A stretch of DNA of 29,057 nt from an uncultured Chloroflexota bacterium (GCA_913030785.1 CAJWER010000007.1:1-29057), one strand, 5' to 3'. Positions 1 through 8,484 are shown, numbered from the stretch's first letter. The notes: generated by a model from the sequence alone, not told the origin. Translations and numbers: made by a program.

Positions 1-211
1 TTTATTAAATAAGAATAAAAAAATTATAAAAAAAATTGAAAATATTGAAAAAATTGAAGATATTTCTTATAAACAAAATTATACAAAAAAAAAAATTACA
101 AATAATAAATTTAAAAAAAATTTTATGCAATCGAGAAAATTCAAAAAAAAATACACTTATGATTCAAAAATAGTAAAAAAGTGCTGGATACCTTGTCTCA
201 ATGTCTATTAA
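1..211 (+). other. AT-rich foreign segment, open frame, 5' end cut
   Basis: Bases 1 to about 180 are almost entirely A and T, whereas the rest of the window is GC-rich. Frame 2 stays open from the window edge to a TAA at 209-211 and encodes a Lys/Ile/Asn-rich string with KKIENIEKIEDISYK near the start. It could be the 3' end of a gene from a very AT-rich organism (SAR11-like composition), or simply low-complexity sequence in which an open frame is likely by chance. No family is recognisable. Composition changes abruptly near 180-190, which suggests an artificial join or a recent insertion and not gradual evolution. Confidence 0.5.
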
Positions 212-281
212 CCCTGTAAGTCTGACTGATACAATAAGTCGCTAAATTGAGCTTGAAGAGCACATTGCTCGAGTTACCAAC

Positions 282-638
282 ATGCTGCAAGAGTATTTAC
301 CCGTACTGATCTTTCTGGGGGTGGCCGCCGGGATAGGCGCGCTGCTCTTGACGCTAGGCTTTCTGATCGGTAGCGGCAAGAAATACGATGAAAAGTTGTC
401 GCCCTACGAGTGTGGCTTCGAGCCATTTGAAGATTCGCGCATCAAATTCGATGTGCGTTATTACCTCGTCGCTATTCTCTTCATCATTTTCGATCTTGAA
501 ATTGCGTTTCTGTTTCCCTGGGCCGTCATCTATCTAACCGAGATACCGGCGGTTTTCTACGAAATGCTGATCTTCATCGCGATCCTGTTCTTCGGCGTGG
601 TATATAGCTGGAGGAAAGGAGTCCTGCAGCGGAGATAG
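282..638 (+). CDS. nuoA: NADH-quinone oxidoreductase subunit A (NuoA)
   Basis: NuoA is a small membrane subunit of respiratory complex I, which passes electrons from NADH to quinone and pumps protons. The 118-residue protein has the usual family length and three hydrophobic segments: about 7-30, 60-82 and 88-110. It shows the family motifs KLSPYECGFEPFEDSR and KFDVRYYLVAILFIIFDLE, with the acidic residues expected in the second and third segments. An in-frame nuoB start region follows directly, matching nuoAB order. The sequence resembles proteobacterial NuoA more than Chloroflexota NuoA, and no other nuo genes occur in the window, so it probably belongs to a different genome from the genes after 800. 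The start ATG at 282 has no clear Shine-Dalgarno sequence. Confidence 0.93.
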   Translation: MLQEYLPVLIFLGVAAGIGALLLTLGFLIGSGKKYDEKLSPYECGFEPFEDSRIKFDVRYYLVAILFIIFDLEIAFLFPWAVIYLTEIPAVFYEMLIFIAILFFGVVYSWRKGVLQRR

Positions 639-793
639 AGCTGGGCCAGGGATACGGATCACACAAGGGCAACGAGCCCGGTGACAGCATATTCCAGAAG
701 GTTCTTCCAAATGCAGTGACAGCCACGTCCACCGACATGTTTGCCGCAGCCAGGAGCAGTTCGCTGTGGATGCTGAGCTTTGGTCTGGACTGA
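608..793 (+). pseudogene. nuoB: NuoB N-terminal fragment, truncated at a junction
   Basis: Directly after and slightly overlapping nuoA, a frame open from 608 to a TGA at 791-793 reads like the N-terminus of complex I subunit B. Its last part, DMFAAARSSSLWMLSFGL, matches the conserved NuoB region just before the Cys-Cys pair that binds cluster N2. After FGL at 785-787 the expected ACC(A/G) is replaced by Asp-stop, so homology ends sharply there. No ATG, GTG or TTG lies between the upstream in-frame stop (605-607) and the conserved part, so the true start is unclear; an ATA at 635 sits near the GGAG at 631-634. The cut point is probably the join between foreign sequence and the host chromosome. 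Confidence 0.65.
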
Positions 794-925
794 ATCTTCG
801 GTCCTTTGATACACTTGCTGCCTACATCGCCGGGGCCTGAACAGCTCCTCCGTCAGTCCTCCTCAATCCTGTATCCCGAAGGCCGATGCCGTACGTAAAA
901 CGGAAGAATGTCCGAGGGAGATCGA

Positions 926-1690
926 ATGACAACAGAAGAACAAGAGCAGCGAAAGCCCGAGCGAGCCATGGTCGTGGTCGCCCACGCCGACGATGCCGAA
1001 TTTGGGTGTTCCGGCACGGTTGCCAAGTGGTGTGCCGAGGGCCTCGAAGTGGTGTACGTCCTGTGCACCGACGGTAGCAAGGGAACATCCAACCGCACGA
1101 TATCCTCCGAAGAGCTGGCGAAGACGCGGGCCGAGGAGCAGATCGCTGCTGGCAAGGTTCTTGGGCTCAAGGACGTCGCTCTACTTGGGTACCCCGACGC
1201 GTACCTGGAGCCCACGCTGGACCTCCGACGGGATATCGCAAGAGAGATCCGACGTCACCGTCCCGACATCATCATTACAACGTACCCGATGCGCAATCTC
1301 GACGGTGCTGGTTGGGGTGTCGGACACCCCGATCACATCGCCGCCGGTGAAGCGACCATCGCAGCCATCTTCCCTACGGCCCGCGATCACCTCACATTCC
1401 CGGAGCTCCTTGAAGAGGGATTCGATACCCACAAGGTCTCCGAAGCCTGGATCATGGGCCACCCGGACCCCGACCACTGGGTCGATGTCACCGATCATAT
1501 GGACACCTCGCTCAATGCGCTGATGGAACACGCATCTCAGTTGGGCGATAGGCCTGCGGACGAGATAGCTGAGATGATGAGGACCGGAAGGCGGAACCGT
1601 GCTCTGGGCAAGGGCATCGAGTACGCCGAGTCCTTTCGCCGAATCGTCTACGATCGTTGGCGTCCAGCGCCGTCAGCCACCAAGCCATAG
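926..1690 (+). CDS. PIG-L (LmbE-like) family deacetylase
   Basis: This is a zinc-dependent de-N-acetylase of the PIG-L/LmbE/MshB superfamily, whose members remove acetyl groups from GlcNAc-type substrates. The zinc motif appears as AHADDAE at residues 19-25 (usually AHPDDAE, so Pro is replaced by Ala), and the second ligand motif HPDH is at 134-137. MGHPDPDHWVDVTDHMD near the C-terminal third is typical of cytoplasmic members. The protein is about 254 residues with no signal peptide. An ATG at 908 is also in frame, but the GAGGGAG at 914-920 sits 5 bases before the ATG at 926, which is preferred. The following genes encode a DapA-like aldolase and a glycosidase on the same strand, suggesting work on an amino-sugar-like compound. 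The exact substrate cannot be read from sequence. Confidence 0.88.
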   Translation: MTTEEQEQRKPERAMVVVAHADDAEFGCSGTVAKWCAEGLEVVYVLCTDGSKGTSNRTISSEELAKTRAEEQIAAGKVLGLKDVALLGYPDAYLEPTLDLRRDIAREIRRHRPDIIITTYPMRNLDGAGWGVGHPDHIAAGEATIAAIFPTARDHLTFPELLEEGFDTHKVSEAWIMGHPDPDHWVDVTDHMDTSLNALMEHASQLGDRPADEIAEMMRTGRRNRALGKGIEYAESFRRIVYDRWRPAPSATKP

Positions 1691-1808
1691 GGTGCTGCGC
1701 ACGCTGAGTGGTGTGGGGCTGTATATTGCCTGACTGAGGTGGTGTCCGACAGGTTCACTATGAGTAAGAATCGCAACGTAGATGTTCCGATTTTTGAGGG
1801 GTCTGCAG

Positions 1809-1852
1809 AGGGGCACAGCCCCTATGTAGGGAGTGTGAGGGTATCCCTCACA
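1809..1852. repeat. Two tandem intergenic hairpins (REP-like repeat)
   Basis: In the 219-base gap between the PIG-L and DapA-like genes there are two perfect short hairpins. The first is AGGGGC-ACA-GCCCCT (1809-1823). The second is TGTGAGGG-TAT-CCCTCACA (1834-1852), an 8-bp stem. The 11-mer TGTAGGGAGTG (1825-1835) and a TGAGGG-TGT-CCCTCA hairpin recur in the gap after lysC, so this looks like a dispersed repeat family and not a gene-specific site. It could also act as a terminator, although only a CT-rich tract and no run of T follows. Confidence 0.6.
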
Positions 1853-1909
1853 ACATAATCTCTCTCCTTTTCTCTTGAGGAAAGAGATCCAGTCAACAGG
1901 AGGACATAA

Positions 1910-2863
1910 GTGGACCGCAACGAGGCCAAGCAGCTAATCCAGGGACCGATCGCAGTCGTGCCGACCCCCTTCGACAATAACCTCGACGTCGACTACGGTC
2001 TCATGGCCGAGTTGACCCAGTGGTGGGTTGAGAGCGGGCTCGTTACCGGCAAGGGTGTCATCAAGGTCGCGTCCCAGGCGGGTGAGGGAGAGAAGCTTCG
2101 CGAGAGCGAGTGGATCCGCCTGCTCGAGACCGTTGTGAAGGCCAGCGGCGGAAAGGCGACGGTGATGGGCGCCATCCATCATCGAGATACGGTCAGAGCC
2201 ATCGAGGACGCAAAGAATGCTCAGGACGTCGGCGTAGTTGGACTGCAGATATCGCCACCGATATTCAACAGTCCGACCCAGGAAGACAACCTGCGCTTCT
2301 ACGAGGCCGTATCCGACGCCATCGACATCGGAGTCATGATCTACAACACACCCTGGTGGCCCTACGGCGGCATGACCCCGGAGACCTTCCGCAGGATGGT
2401 CGATTTCGAGCATATCGCCGCCATCAAGTGGAGCCCGTTTGAGGGATATGTATACGAAGATCTCTTTGACCTGGTGGACACGTTTAACATAATCGACAAC
2501 TCCGTCCAGCCCGTCCTCAATCACAAGCTGGGTGGTCGTGGCTACGTCCAGACGGTACCCGAATACCCACCATTCGATCTGCGGGTGTGGGAGCTGATGG
2601 AGGAGGGACACTACGATGAGGCGAGTATCCTCTACGAATCAGTTGTACCACCGATCAGGGAGTTCGATCGGAAAACGTTGATGGCCTCAGGCCATCGTGG
2701 TGGTAGTAAAGAGATCATGGCCCTGATGGGGCGTCCCATCGGGATGCACCGTCCGCCCTCCGAGCCCCTCGACGCAGGCGAGAGAGAAGAGTTGAGAAAT
2801 CTCATCGAGAGCTTCGGTTGGCCCCTGGCCGGAAAAGCTGAGGCGGCAGGCAGCGTAGCGTAG
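1910..2863 (+). CDS. DapA / N-acetylneuraminate lyase family aldolase
   Basis: This is a class I aldolase of the dihydrodipicolinate synthase/N-acetylneuraminate lyase family. The 317-residue TIM-barrel protein has the expected Schiff-base lysine in AAIKWSP (Lys173) and the catalytic tyrosine in MIYNTPW (Tyr145). The N-terminal PTPF motif is present at 18-21. The usual GTTGE loop is changed to a SQAGEGEKL stretch around 55-63, so the enzyme probably does not make dihydrodipicolinate but cleaves or forms another 2-keto acid. The GTG start follows an AGGAGG at 1898-1903 with good spacing. It lies between a PIG-L deacetylase and a GH42-like glycosidase in a probable catabolic operon. Family assignment is firm; substrate is unknown. 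Confidence 0.9.
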   Translation: MDRNEAKQLIQGPIAVVPTPFDNNLDVDYGLMAELTQWWVESGLVTGKGVIKVASQAGEGEKLRESEWIRLLETVVKASGGKATVMGAIHHRDTVRAIEDAKNAQDVGVVGLQISPPIFNSPTQEDNLRFYEAVSDAIDIGVMIYNTPWWPYGGMTPETFRRMVDFEHIAAIKWSPFEGYVYEDLFDLVDTFNIIDNSVQPVLNHKLGGRGYVQTVPEYPPFDLRVWELMEEGHYDEASILYESVVPPIREFDRKTLMASGHRGGSKEIMALMGRPIGMHRPPSEPLDAGEREELRNLIESFGWPLAGKAEAAGSVA

Positions 2864-2907
2864 CCATGTTCCCATGACCAGCCCGCTGGCTGGAGAGGTG
2901 ATGCTAA

Positions 2908-4989
2908 GTGTCCGATGATGCCAGGTTCCGCCATCCCGAAACGCCGTTCCCGGTAGGGGTCGAGTACTACCGGGGGCCGACTCCAAGGCAGGACGTGTGG
3001 GACGGGGACTTCGCAAGGATACGGGCCGCTGGCTTTAATATAGTCCGCAGCTTTTCCATGTGGAACCATATGGAGCCGCGGCAGGGTAAGTACGAGCTTG
3101 AGGACTTCGACCTCATGTTCGACCTGGCCGAGAAGCATGGGCTGTCGGTCTGGATGGACCTCGCCCTTGCTACCCACGGTGCCTGTCCGGAATGGTTGAC
3201 GCGCCAGCACCCTGATATCAACGTGGTTAACCACAGGGGCGAGAGGCTCCTAGGCGATGCCTCCGCCGCGACACCTCAGGGCAGCCAGGTCCACTGCTAC
3301 GACCACCCGGCGTGGCGACGGTACGGCGGCGACCTGCTTCGCCACGTCGTCGAGCGCTACAAGGACCGGCCCAGCCTCCTCATCTGGGGAATCTGGGACG
3401 GTGTAGCGCCGCCCAGCGCGGACGGATCCCTGTGTTATTGCGACAACACGCGAGCCCGCTACAAAGACTGGCTGCGGGGCCGATTCAACCTGGATACGTT
3501 GAACGAACACGCTTTGCGGCGCTACCGCACTTGGGATGACGTAGAGCCGCCGCGGTCCAACCACAACGTCGTCGAGTCGCTCCTGTTTAAGCGCTTCCAC
3601 TACGAAAATCTAGCCGACCACCTGCAGTGGATGGTGGGCGAGGCCCGGAGCATCGACCCGAACCACGAGATGCGAGCCCACGCGGCCTGGAACCCTCGCC
3701 CCTGGGACGAGACGTGCGCCCCCCATGTCGATAGCTGGGGTATGTCCATGCCGTCCAACGAATTGCTCACGTCAGACTACCCTTACCGCATAGCCGACCG
3801 CGCCTTCGCCTTCGACTGGTCGCGAAGCGTGGGGAGTAACGGTCGATGGTGGAATGAGGAGATCTACGCCGGCATGCATCGTGGTGGTGTCACGTGGAAG
3901 AAGCAATCCGATCCTCGGGAACTGACCACCCTGTTGTGGATGACACTTGTCGGCGGCGCGGCTGGGACCATGTTCTGGCAATACCGGCCCGAGTACCTGA
4001 GCTTCGAGTCCCCCGGGTACAACCTGATGGCGCTGGATGGCGAGCCGACCCCCCGCTTCGAGGCCGTTACCAGGGCCGTCGCGCAGATAGAGGCCATGAG
4101 CGACCATCTGCCTCTCGAGTGCCCGAAAGCCGAGGTCGCGGTCGTATATCACCCTGAGTCCCAGGAGCTATTCGGTCTGGATGGCGAGAACGATCGCTAT
4201 CTGGCCGATGTGCGTGGCGCCTACCGCACCCTCTGGACCCACGGCATCCCCGCCGATGTCGTAACGCCTAACATGGACTGGTCCGGCTACCGGCTCATCC
4301 TGCTGCCAAATCTGGCCCTCATGACCGAGGAGGCTCGCTCTCGCATAGAGAAGACACTCGCTGACCAGCCCGAAACACGCATCGTCGCCGAGGGTAGCTT
4401 TGGCATGTATCAGATGAATGGAGCGTCCAGCTATAGCCCACCGGAGGGCTTCGCCGACATCCTCGGCGGAAGGGTCGCGGACCTTTCGCGAGTATCCGAC
4501 CTCGATATTGCCCGTGGCCGCAACGTACTCCAAACGAGCTACGGCTCTGTCGTTCTAGAAACGGAGTGCGGCTATGCGGTTCTTGAGCCCAAAGGTGACA
4601 GTGAGGTCGTTGCGACCCTGGACGGCCAGACCGTCGGTGTGCGTACCGCAGACGGCCGCTTCACATGGCTCGGACTCACACTCTCCGCGGGGTTCGGCGA
4701 TGTCGCCTCGCCACTCCTGACCCTCGGTCTCGCCGCCGATGCCGGAATATCAGCGCCGGTAGCTGTCGAAGGCGACCGAGTCGTGCCGGTAGTACGAGAC
4801 TCACGAAAAGGCGGCCGAATCATCTTCGCCTTCAACATCGAGTCCACAGAAGCCCACACAACCCTCAAGCCCCAATGGTCCGTTGCCTCCGCCACCGACC
4901 TCCTCACCGGAGCCCCAGTCCCGCTCGCCGACGGCGCTATTAACCTCACAATCCCACCCTGGGAGCTAGCTGTCATTCACTGCACGTAG
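2908..4989 (+). CDS. GH42-like beta-galactosidase family protein
   Basis: This 693-residue protein has the layout of glycoside hydrolase family 42: an N-terminal TIM barrel (about 12-400, with VEYYRGP and MWNHMEPRQGKYELEDFD), a Rossmann-like trimerisation domain (about 400-600, with AEVAVVYHPES and GYRLILLPNLALM) and a small C-terminal beta domain. The CYCDNTRARYKDWL stretch after the active-site loop is characteristic. A nucleophile candidate is Glu317/Glu318 in RWWNEEIYAG. At the acid/base position, where GH42 enzymes normally have Asp-Asn-Glu, the sequence is IWGIWDGVAPP (159-169), so the glutamate is replaced by Gly. It may be catalytically altered or inactive on classical galactosides. 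No signal peptide is seen, so it is cytoplasmic. The GTG start follows GGAGAGGTGA at 2892-2901. Confidence 0.88.
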   Translation: MSDDARFRHPETPFPVGVEYYRGPTPRQDVWDGDFARIRAAGFNIVRSFSMWNHMEPRQGKYELEDFDLMFDLAEKHGLSVWMDLALATHGACPEWLTRQHPDINVVNHRGERLLGDASAATPQGSQVHCYDHPAWRRYGGDLLRHVVERYKDRPSLLIWGIWDGVAPPSADGSLCYCDNTRARYKDWLRGRFNLDTLNEHALRRYRTWDDVEPPRSNHNVVESLLFKRFHYENLADHLQWMVGEARSIDPNHEMRAHAAWNPRPWDETCAPHVDSWGMSMPSNELLTSDYPYRIADRAFAFDWSRSVGSNGRWWNEEIYAGMHRGGVTWKKQSDPRELTTLLWMTLVGGAAGTMFWQYRPEYLSFESPGYNLMALDGEPTPRFEAVTRAVAQIEAMSDHLPLECPKAEVAVVYHPESQELFGLDGENDRYLADVRGAYRTLWTHGIPADVVTPNMDWSGYRLILLPNLALMTEEARSRIEKTLADQPETRIVAEGSFGMYQMNGASSYSPPEGFADILGGRVADLSRVSDLDIARGRNVLQTSYGSVVLETECGYAVLEPKGDSEVVATLDGQTVGVRTADGRFTWLGLTLSAGFGDVASPLLTLGLAADAGISAPVAVEGDRVVPVVRDSRKGGRIIFAFNIESTEAHTTLKPQWSVASATDLLTGAPVPLADGAINLTIPPWELAVIHCT

Positions 4990-5195
4990 ATCCGCAGCCG
5001 CTCCATGGTTCGAAGTGGGGAGCATGGCTGAGCCGCGTTCCCTGCATACCGCAACCCTCTTGATGGATGGCAGAGTACTGGTGGTCTGGGGTGAGGCTTT
5101 TTCGTATGAGACTCTCGCCACCTCCGAAATGTACGTGTCTGCGGAAATCTATGATCCGGCCGCGGATTAATGGAATTGAACCGACTACGCAAGCT

Positions 5196-5816
5196 TCACT
5201 CGCACAGCCCCTCAGCCTCCCCACCCAACCCTACAAGCCGCACCTTATCCCCCACCTGGACGCCGCTTTCCGACGCCACGCCGCCACCAATCTCGAAGAC
5301 GTGAGACGCTGACGGTACATCGTAGCGTGGGAGCTCCGAATCCGCCGTGCCCTTAGTCGGCGCTGGCGCGTCTGCAGTCACGTCGACGACCATACACTCC
5401 TCGGATATCCACACCAGGTCTAGCGAAATCAGCATCCCATTCATCCAGATCGTCGGAGCAGATCCGAACCTCGACGTAAACAGCATTCCGTGACGAGGCT
5501 CCAGGCTCTCCCTCCCCGACAACCCCAGCTGCCGCTCGACCGCCGTCTCAGCAATCTCCACAGAGAACACAACGTCGCCGATAACGACAGACGGCCCGGG
5601 CGTCGTAGTGGGCATAGGAACGGCCGTTGGGATTGAAGTGGCTGTGGGAGCAGCCGGAAGAGGCATCGCCGTCGGAGCTCGTGTGGGCACTACGGCTGCA
5701 CTCGCAGTGGGAACGGCGACAGGAGACGTGGCTGGGGCAGGGGTGCTCGTTGCACTCGACGCAACCTGTCCACCACCGCACGCGACGGCCGCCACACCGA
5801 TCAGCACCACCATCAC
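5196..5816 (-). CDS. DUF192 family lipoprotein
   Basis: The C-terminal ~125 residues form a DUF192 domain: VEIAETAVERQLGLSGRESL, then GMLFTSRFGSAPTIWMNGML, LDLVWISEE and a final VQVGDKVRLVG. The N-terminus is a lipoprotein signal with the lipobox AVAC followed by GGG, so the mature protein should be anchored to the outer face of the membrane. A linker of about 55 residues rich in Ala, Thr, Pro and Val separates anchor and domain. DUF192 has no settled biochemical role. The GTG start (5816) leaves a signal peptide without Lys/Arg; a CTG-initiated extension would add an Arg, so the start is uncertain. It lies 28 bases downstream of mutS2 on the same strand. Confidence 0.85.
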   Translation of the reverse strand: MMVVLIGVAAVACGGGQVASSATSTPAPATSPVAVPTASAAVVPTRAPTAMPLPAAPTATSIPTAVPMPTTTPGPSVVIGDVVFSVEIAETAVERQLGLSGRESLEPRHGMLFTSRFGSAPTIWMNGMLISLDLVWISEECMVVDVTADAPAPTKGTADSELPRYDVPSASHVFEIGGGVASESGVQVGDKVRLVGLGGEAEGLCE

Positions 5817-5844
5817 ATATGTGAGTCCGTACCTCAGCTCAGCC

Positions 5845-8310
5845 TCACGTAAGCTCGACCGCTGTCGCTCCGCTGCCGCCCTGGTCCGGCGTCTCCTGCC
5901 TGAATGACTTAGCCAGCGGATGGTGCTCCAGATGCTCCCTCACCGCCTGTCTCAGCACACCCGTGCCCTTGCCATGAATGATCCGCACCTCGCTGAGGCC
6001 GTCCCGAAGCGCCCGGTCCAGGAACTTCTCGACCTCAATCAGGGCCTCCTCGGCCCGCATGCCCCTTAGATCCAATTCAAAGCTCGTAACTGCAGGCCCC
6101 AGGTCATAGCCTATTGAAACAACCTCTGGTTCAGGCTCCTCCGGTGCCTGGGCATGAGATAGTCGTGCCACATCCACCCTCAGCCGCACAGAACCGATCG
6201 CCACCTCCGCTTCGCCCCCATTTTCTGGGAGCGCCTGCACCGTGCCCTGCACGCTGAGCCCCCGTACATGTACCAAGTCCCCGACAGACAGTTCGATCGG
6301 TGGCTCTGCAGGAAGAGAGGAAAGCTCCTCCCGCTCAAGCTCCTTCAGCCCCCTCTCGGCGTCCTCAAGCTCCGTGGCAGCCGCCTCCACCGCCTCAGGC
6401 TCATTCGTAAAAGGCTCCTCCGATGATGGAGCTGGAAACGACGGAAGGATAGGAGTCACAGGCGCACTCCACGACAGCGCCGCCTCAGCACGCCGGAGCC
6501 GCCTTCGTGTCTCATCGAAGCGCGTCACCAACTCGCCGCGCATACTTTGAAGTATCTCCTCGCGCCGCTCCGCCAGTTCCCTGCGCTGCGCTTCAATCTC
6601 CCTCTCGGCCTCCTCCGCCCTTACCTGCGCGCGGTCCGCCGCCTCCAGCTTCTCCTTGATCTGCTGCCTCTCACCCTGCAACTCGCTCAGCCAGTCCTCG
6701 AATCGCAGGTGCTGTGGCTCCAGAAGGTCTCGGGCCCGGTCCATGATCCCCCCGGTCAGACCCATCTGCTCCGCCACAGACATCGCGTAGCTCCTGCCGG
6801 GCACACCGGGAGTCAGGTGGTATGTAGGCCGAAGCGTCTTCGAATCCAATTCGACGCTCGCGTTTGCCATCCCATCGGTCACCTCCGCAAACGCCGCAAC
6901 GTTCTTATGGTGGGTCGTGGCCACCGTAATTACGCCGGACGCAGCCAGATGCTCCAGGATCGCTTTGGCAAGCGCCGACCCCTCCTCGGGATCCGTGCTG
7001 GTTCCAAGCTCGTCCAGCAGCACCAGAGACCTCGGAGTCGCACTCGAGAGGATTCTGATCACGTTGCGCATATGCGACCCGAACGTCGACACTGACTCCT
7101 CTATGCTCTGCAGATCCCCGATGTCCGCGTATACACCGTCGAATATCGGCAGGACACTGCCCACCTCCGCAGGTATCTGGAGTCCCGACTGGTGCATCAG
7201 CGCCAGAAGGCCGAGGGCCTTCATCGCAGCCGTTTTTCCTCCGGTGTTTGGCCCCGTGATCACGAGGACTGTCCAATCCGGCCCGATGCTAACGTTTACC
7301 GGCACTGCGTCCTGGCCGAGCAGTGGGTGCCTCGCCCCCATCAGACGTACCGCGGTCGCCGGCCCCGACTGTGCGTCCACGGGGGAAGATGCAGGTACTG
7401 ATCCTCCAGAGGCGTAGCTGTACCTGGCCCTTGCCAGCACAAAATCCAGATGAGCCACAAGCTCAATGCCTAGTGCAATCTCCTCCGACACAGACCCTAT
7501 GATTCCCGACATCTCACGCAACACCCGCGCCGTTTCACGCTCCTCTTCCAGCGTCAGCTCTCTCCACGAGTTGCCCAGGTCGACCGTCGCAAATGGTTCG
7601 ATGAATAGAGTGGCCCCTGTGTTCGAGGCGCCATGTACCACCCCGGGCACACGGTGCCGCCGCTCCGCCTTGACCTGCACCACCAGACGCTCGGAGCGCA
7701 TCGAGATGACCTCGTCCTGAAGGGCATCCTGCCCGGACGCAGACCCGATCACGCCCTCTAACGCCGAGGCCACGTCCTCGTACGCCCGCCTTACCTGCCT
7801 CCGCAGGATGCCGAGACTCGGCGTAGCGCTATCCGGCACCTCACCCCGATCGTCAATCGATGATCGAATGCGCCGCTCCACGTCGGCAAGCTCGGGGATT
7901 CCCTCGGCAATCCCCGACAGCGTCGGCGCGACACTACGCACCGATCCAAACGACGAGTTCGCGCGTCTCAACACCTCCAGCAGCCTGCCTACGGCCAGTA
8001 ACTCCTTGCCGGAGAGTACCCCCTCCAGCGCAGCGCGGGCCACCGCCTGCGAAGCGTCTTCCGATGCCAACAGGTCAACATCCCCCAGCTCCTCCAGGAC
8101 ACGCAACCCCTCGGATGTCTCAGTCTGCAGCTCGCCGACTTCAGCCTCGTTATTGGAAGGGCTCATCGCCAGCGCCAGATTCCGCGCCGGCGGAAACACA
8201 GTGCGCCTGGCCACCGACCCGCGAACGGTGGGGTAGCCAAGCAATTCCAGCGCTGCCTCCCTTAGCTGCGCTGGGGAATATTCGGCAGACTCGCCTCCAG
8301 GTTCTTTCAT
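5845..8310 (-). CDS. mutS2: MutS2-family endonuclease/ATPase
   Basis: MutS2 is a MutS-like ATPase with a C-terminal Smr nuclease domain. It suppresses recombination and, in some bacteria, rescues collided ribosomes. The 821-residue protein contains the clamp/lever region (about 50-300), Walker A GPNTGGKT (353-360), a VSTFGSHM motif (about 408-415), Walker B LVLLDELG (429-436) followed by TSTDPEEGSALA, the D-loop/switch TTHHK, a long charged coiled coil (about 540-610), and the Smr domain at the end with LDLRGMRAEEAL and IIHGKGTG. The ATG start at 8310 is separated from divergent thrB by 174 bases. The protein is complete and typical, and is read with the DUF192 gene downstream. Confidence 0.95.
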   Translation of the reverse strand: MKEPGGESAEYSPAQLREAALELLGYPTVRGSVARRTVFPPARNLALAMSPSNNEAEVGELQTETSEGLRVLEELGDVDLLASEDASQAVARAALEGVLSGKELLAVGRLLEVLRRANSSFGSVRSVAPTLSGIAEGIPELADVERRIRSSIDDRGEVPDSATPSLGILRRQVRRAYEDVASALEGVIGSASGQDALQDEVISMRSERLVVQVKAERRHRVPGVVHGASNTGATLFIEPFATVDLGNSWRELTLEEERETARVLREMSGIIGSVSEEIALGIELVAHLDFVLARARYSYASGGSVPASSPVDAQSGPATAVRLMGARHPLLGQDAVPVNVSIGPDWTVLVITGPNTGGKTAAMKALGLLALMHQSGLQIPAEVGSVLPIFDGVYADIGDLQSIEESVSTFGSHMRNVIRILSSATPRSLVLLDELGTSTDPEEGSALAKAILEHLAASGVITVATTHHKNVAAFAEVTDGMANASVELDSKTLRPTYHLTPGVPGRSYAMSVAEQMGLTGGIMDRARDLLEPQHLRFEDWLSELQGERQQIKEKLEAADRAQVRAEEAEREIEAQRRELAERREEILQSMRGELVTRFDETRRRLRRAEAALSWSAPVTPILPSFPAPSSEEPFTNEPEAVEAAATELEDAERGLKELEREELSSLPAEPPIELSVGDLVHVRGLSVQGTVQALPENGGEAEVAIGSVRLRVDVARLSHAQAPEEPEPEVVSIGYDLGPAVTSFELDLRGMRAEEALIEVEKFLDRALRDGLSEVRIIHGKGTGVLRQAVREHLEHHPLAKSFRQETPDQGGSGATAVELT

Positions 8311-8423
8311 GTCCTAATCCTACTTCCACGGCCGGATTGAATGTCCGGCAGCGGGGAGTTCCGTTTCCCCCGTTCGACTTCCTCTATTCCAGTAAGAGGA
8401 TTGAGGTGACGGTTATTCTGTCG

Positions 8424-8432
8424 TGATATCAT
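8424..8432 (+). promoter_or_regulatory. Possible extended -10 promoter for thrB-lysC
   Basis: The mutS2-thrB divergent gap contains TGATATCAT (8424-8432), which fits an extended -10 element (TGnTATAAT) with one mismatch. A TTGAGG at 8401-8406 lies 20 bases upstream, too far for an ideal -35 box. The position, 53 bases before the thrB ATG, is right for a promoter of the thrB-lysC pair. Confidence 0.4.
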
Positions 8433-8484
8433 ACAACGGTGCTCATGAACCTCTGTTCAGGGCTCCCAAAAAGACCTTTGCACG

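Noticed and set aside
5172..5182. tRNA T-arm-like sequence on the minus strand (GGTTCAATTCC)
   Set aside because: The flanking bases do not form a T stem, and no acceptor, D or anticodon arms can be drawn around it.
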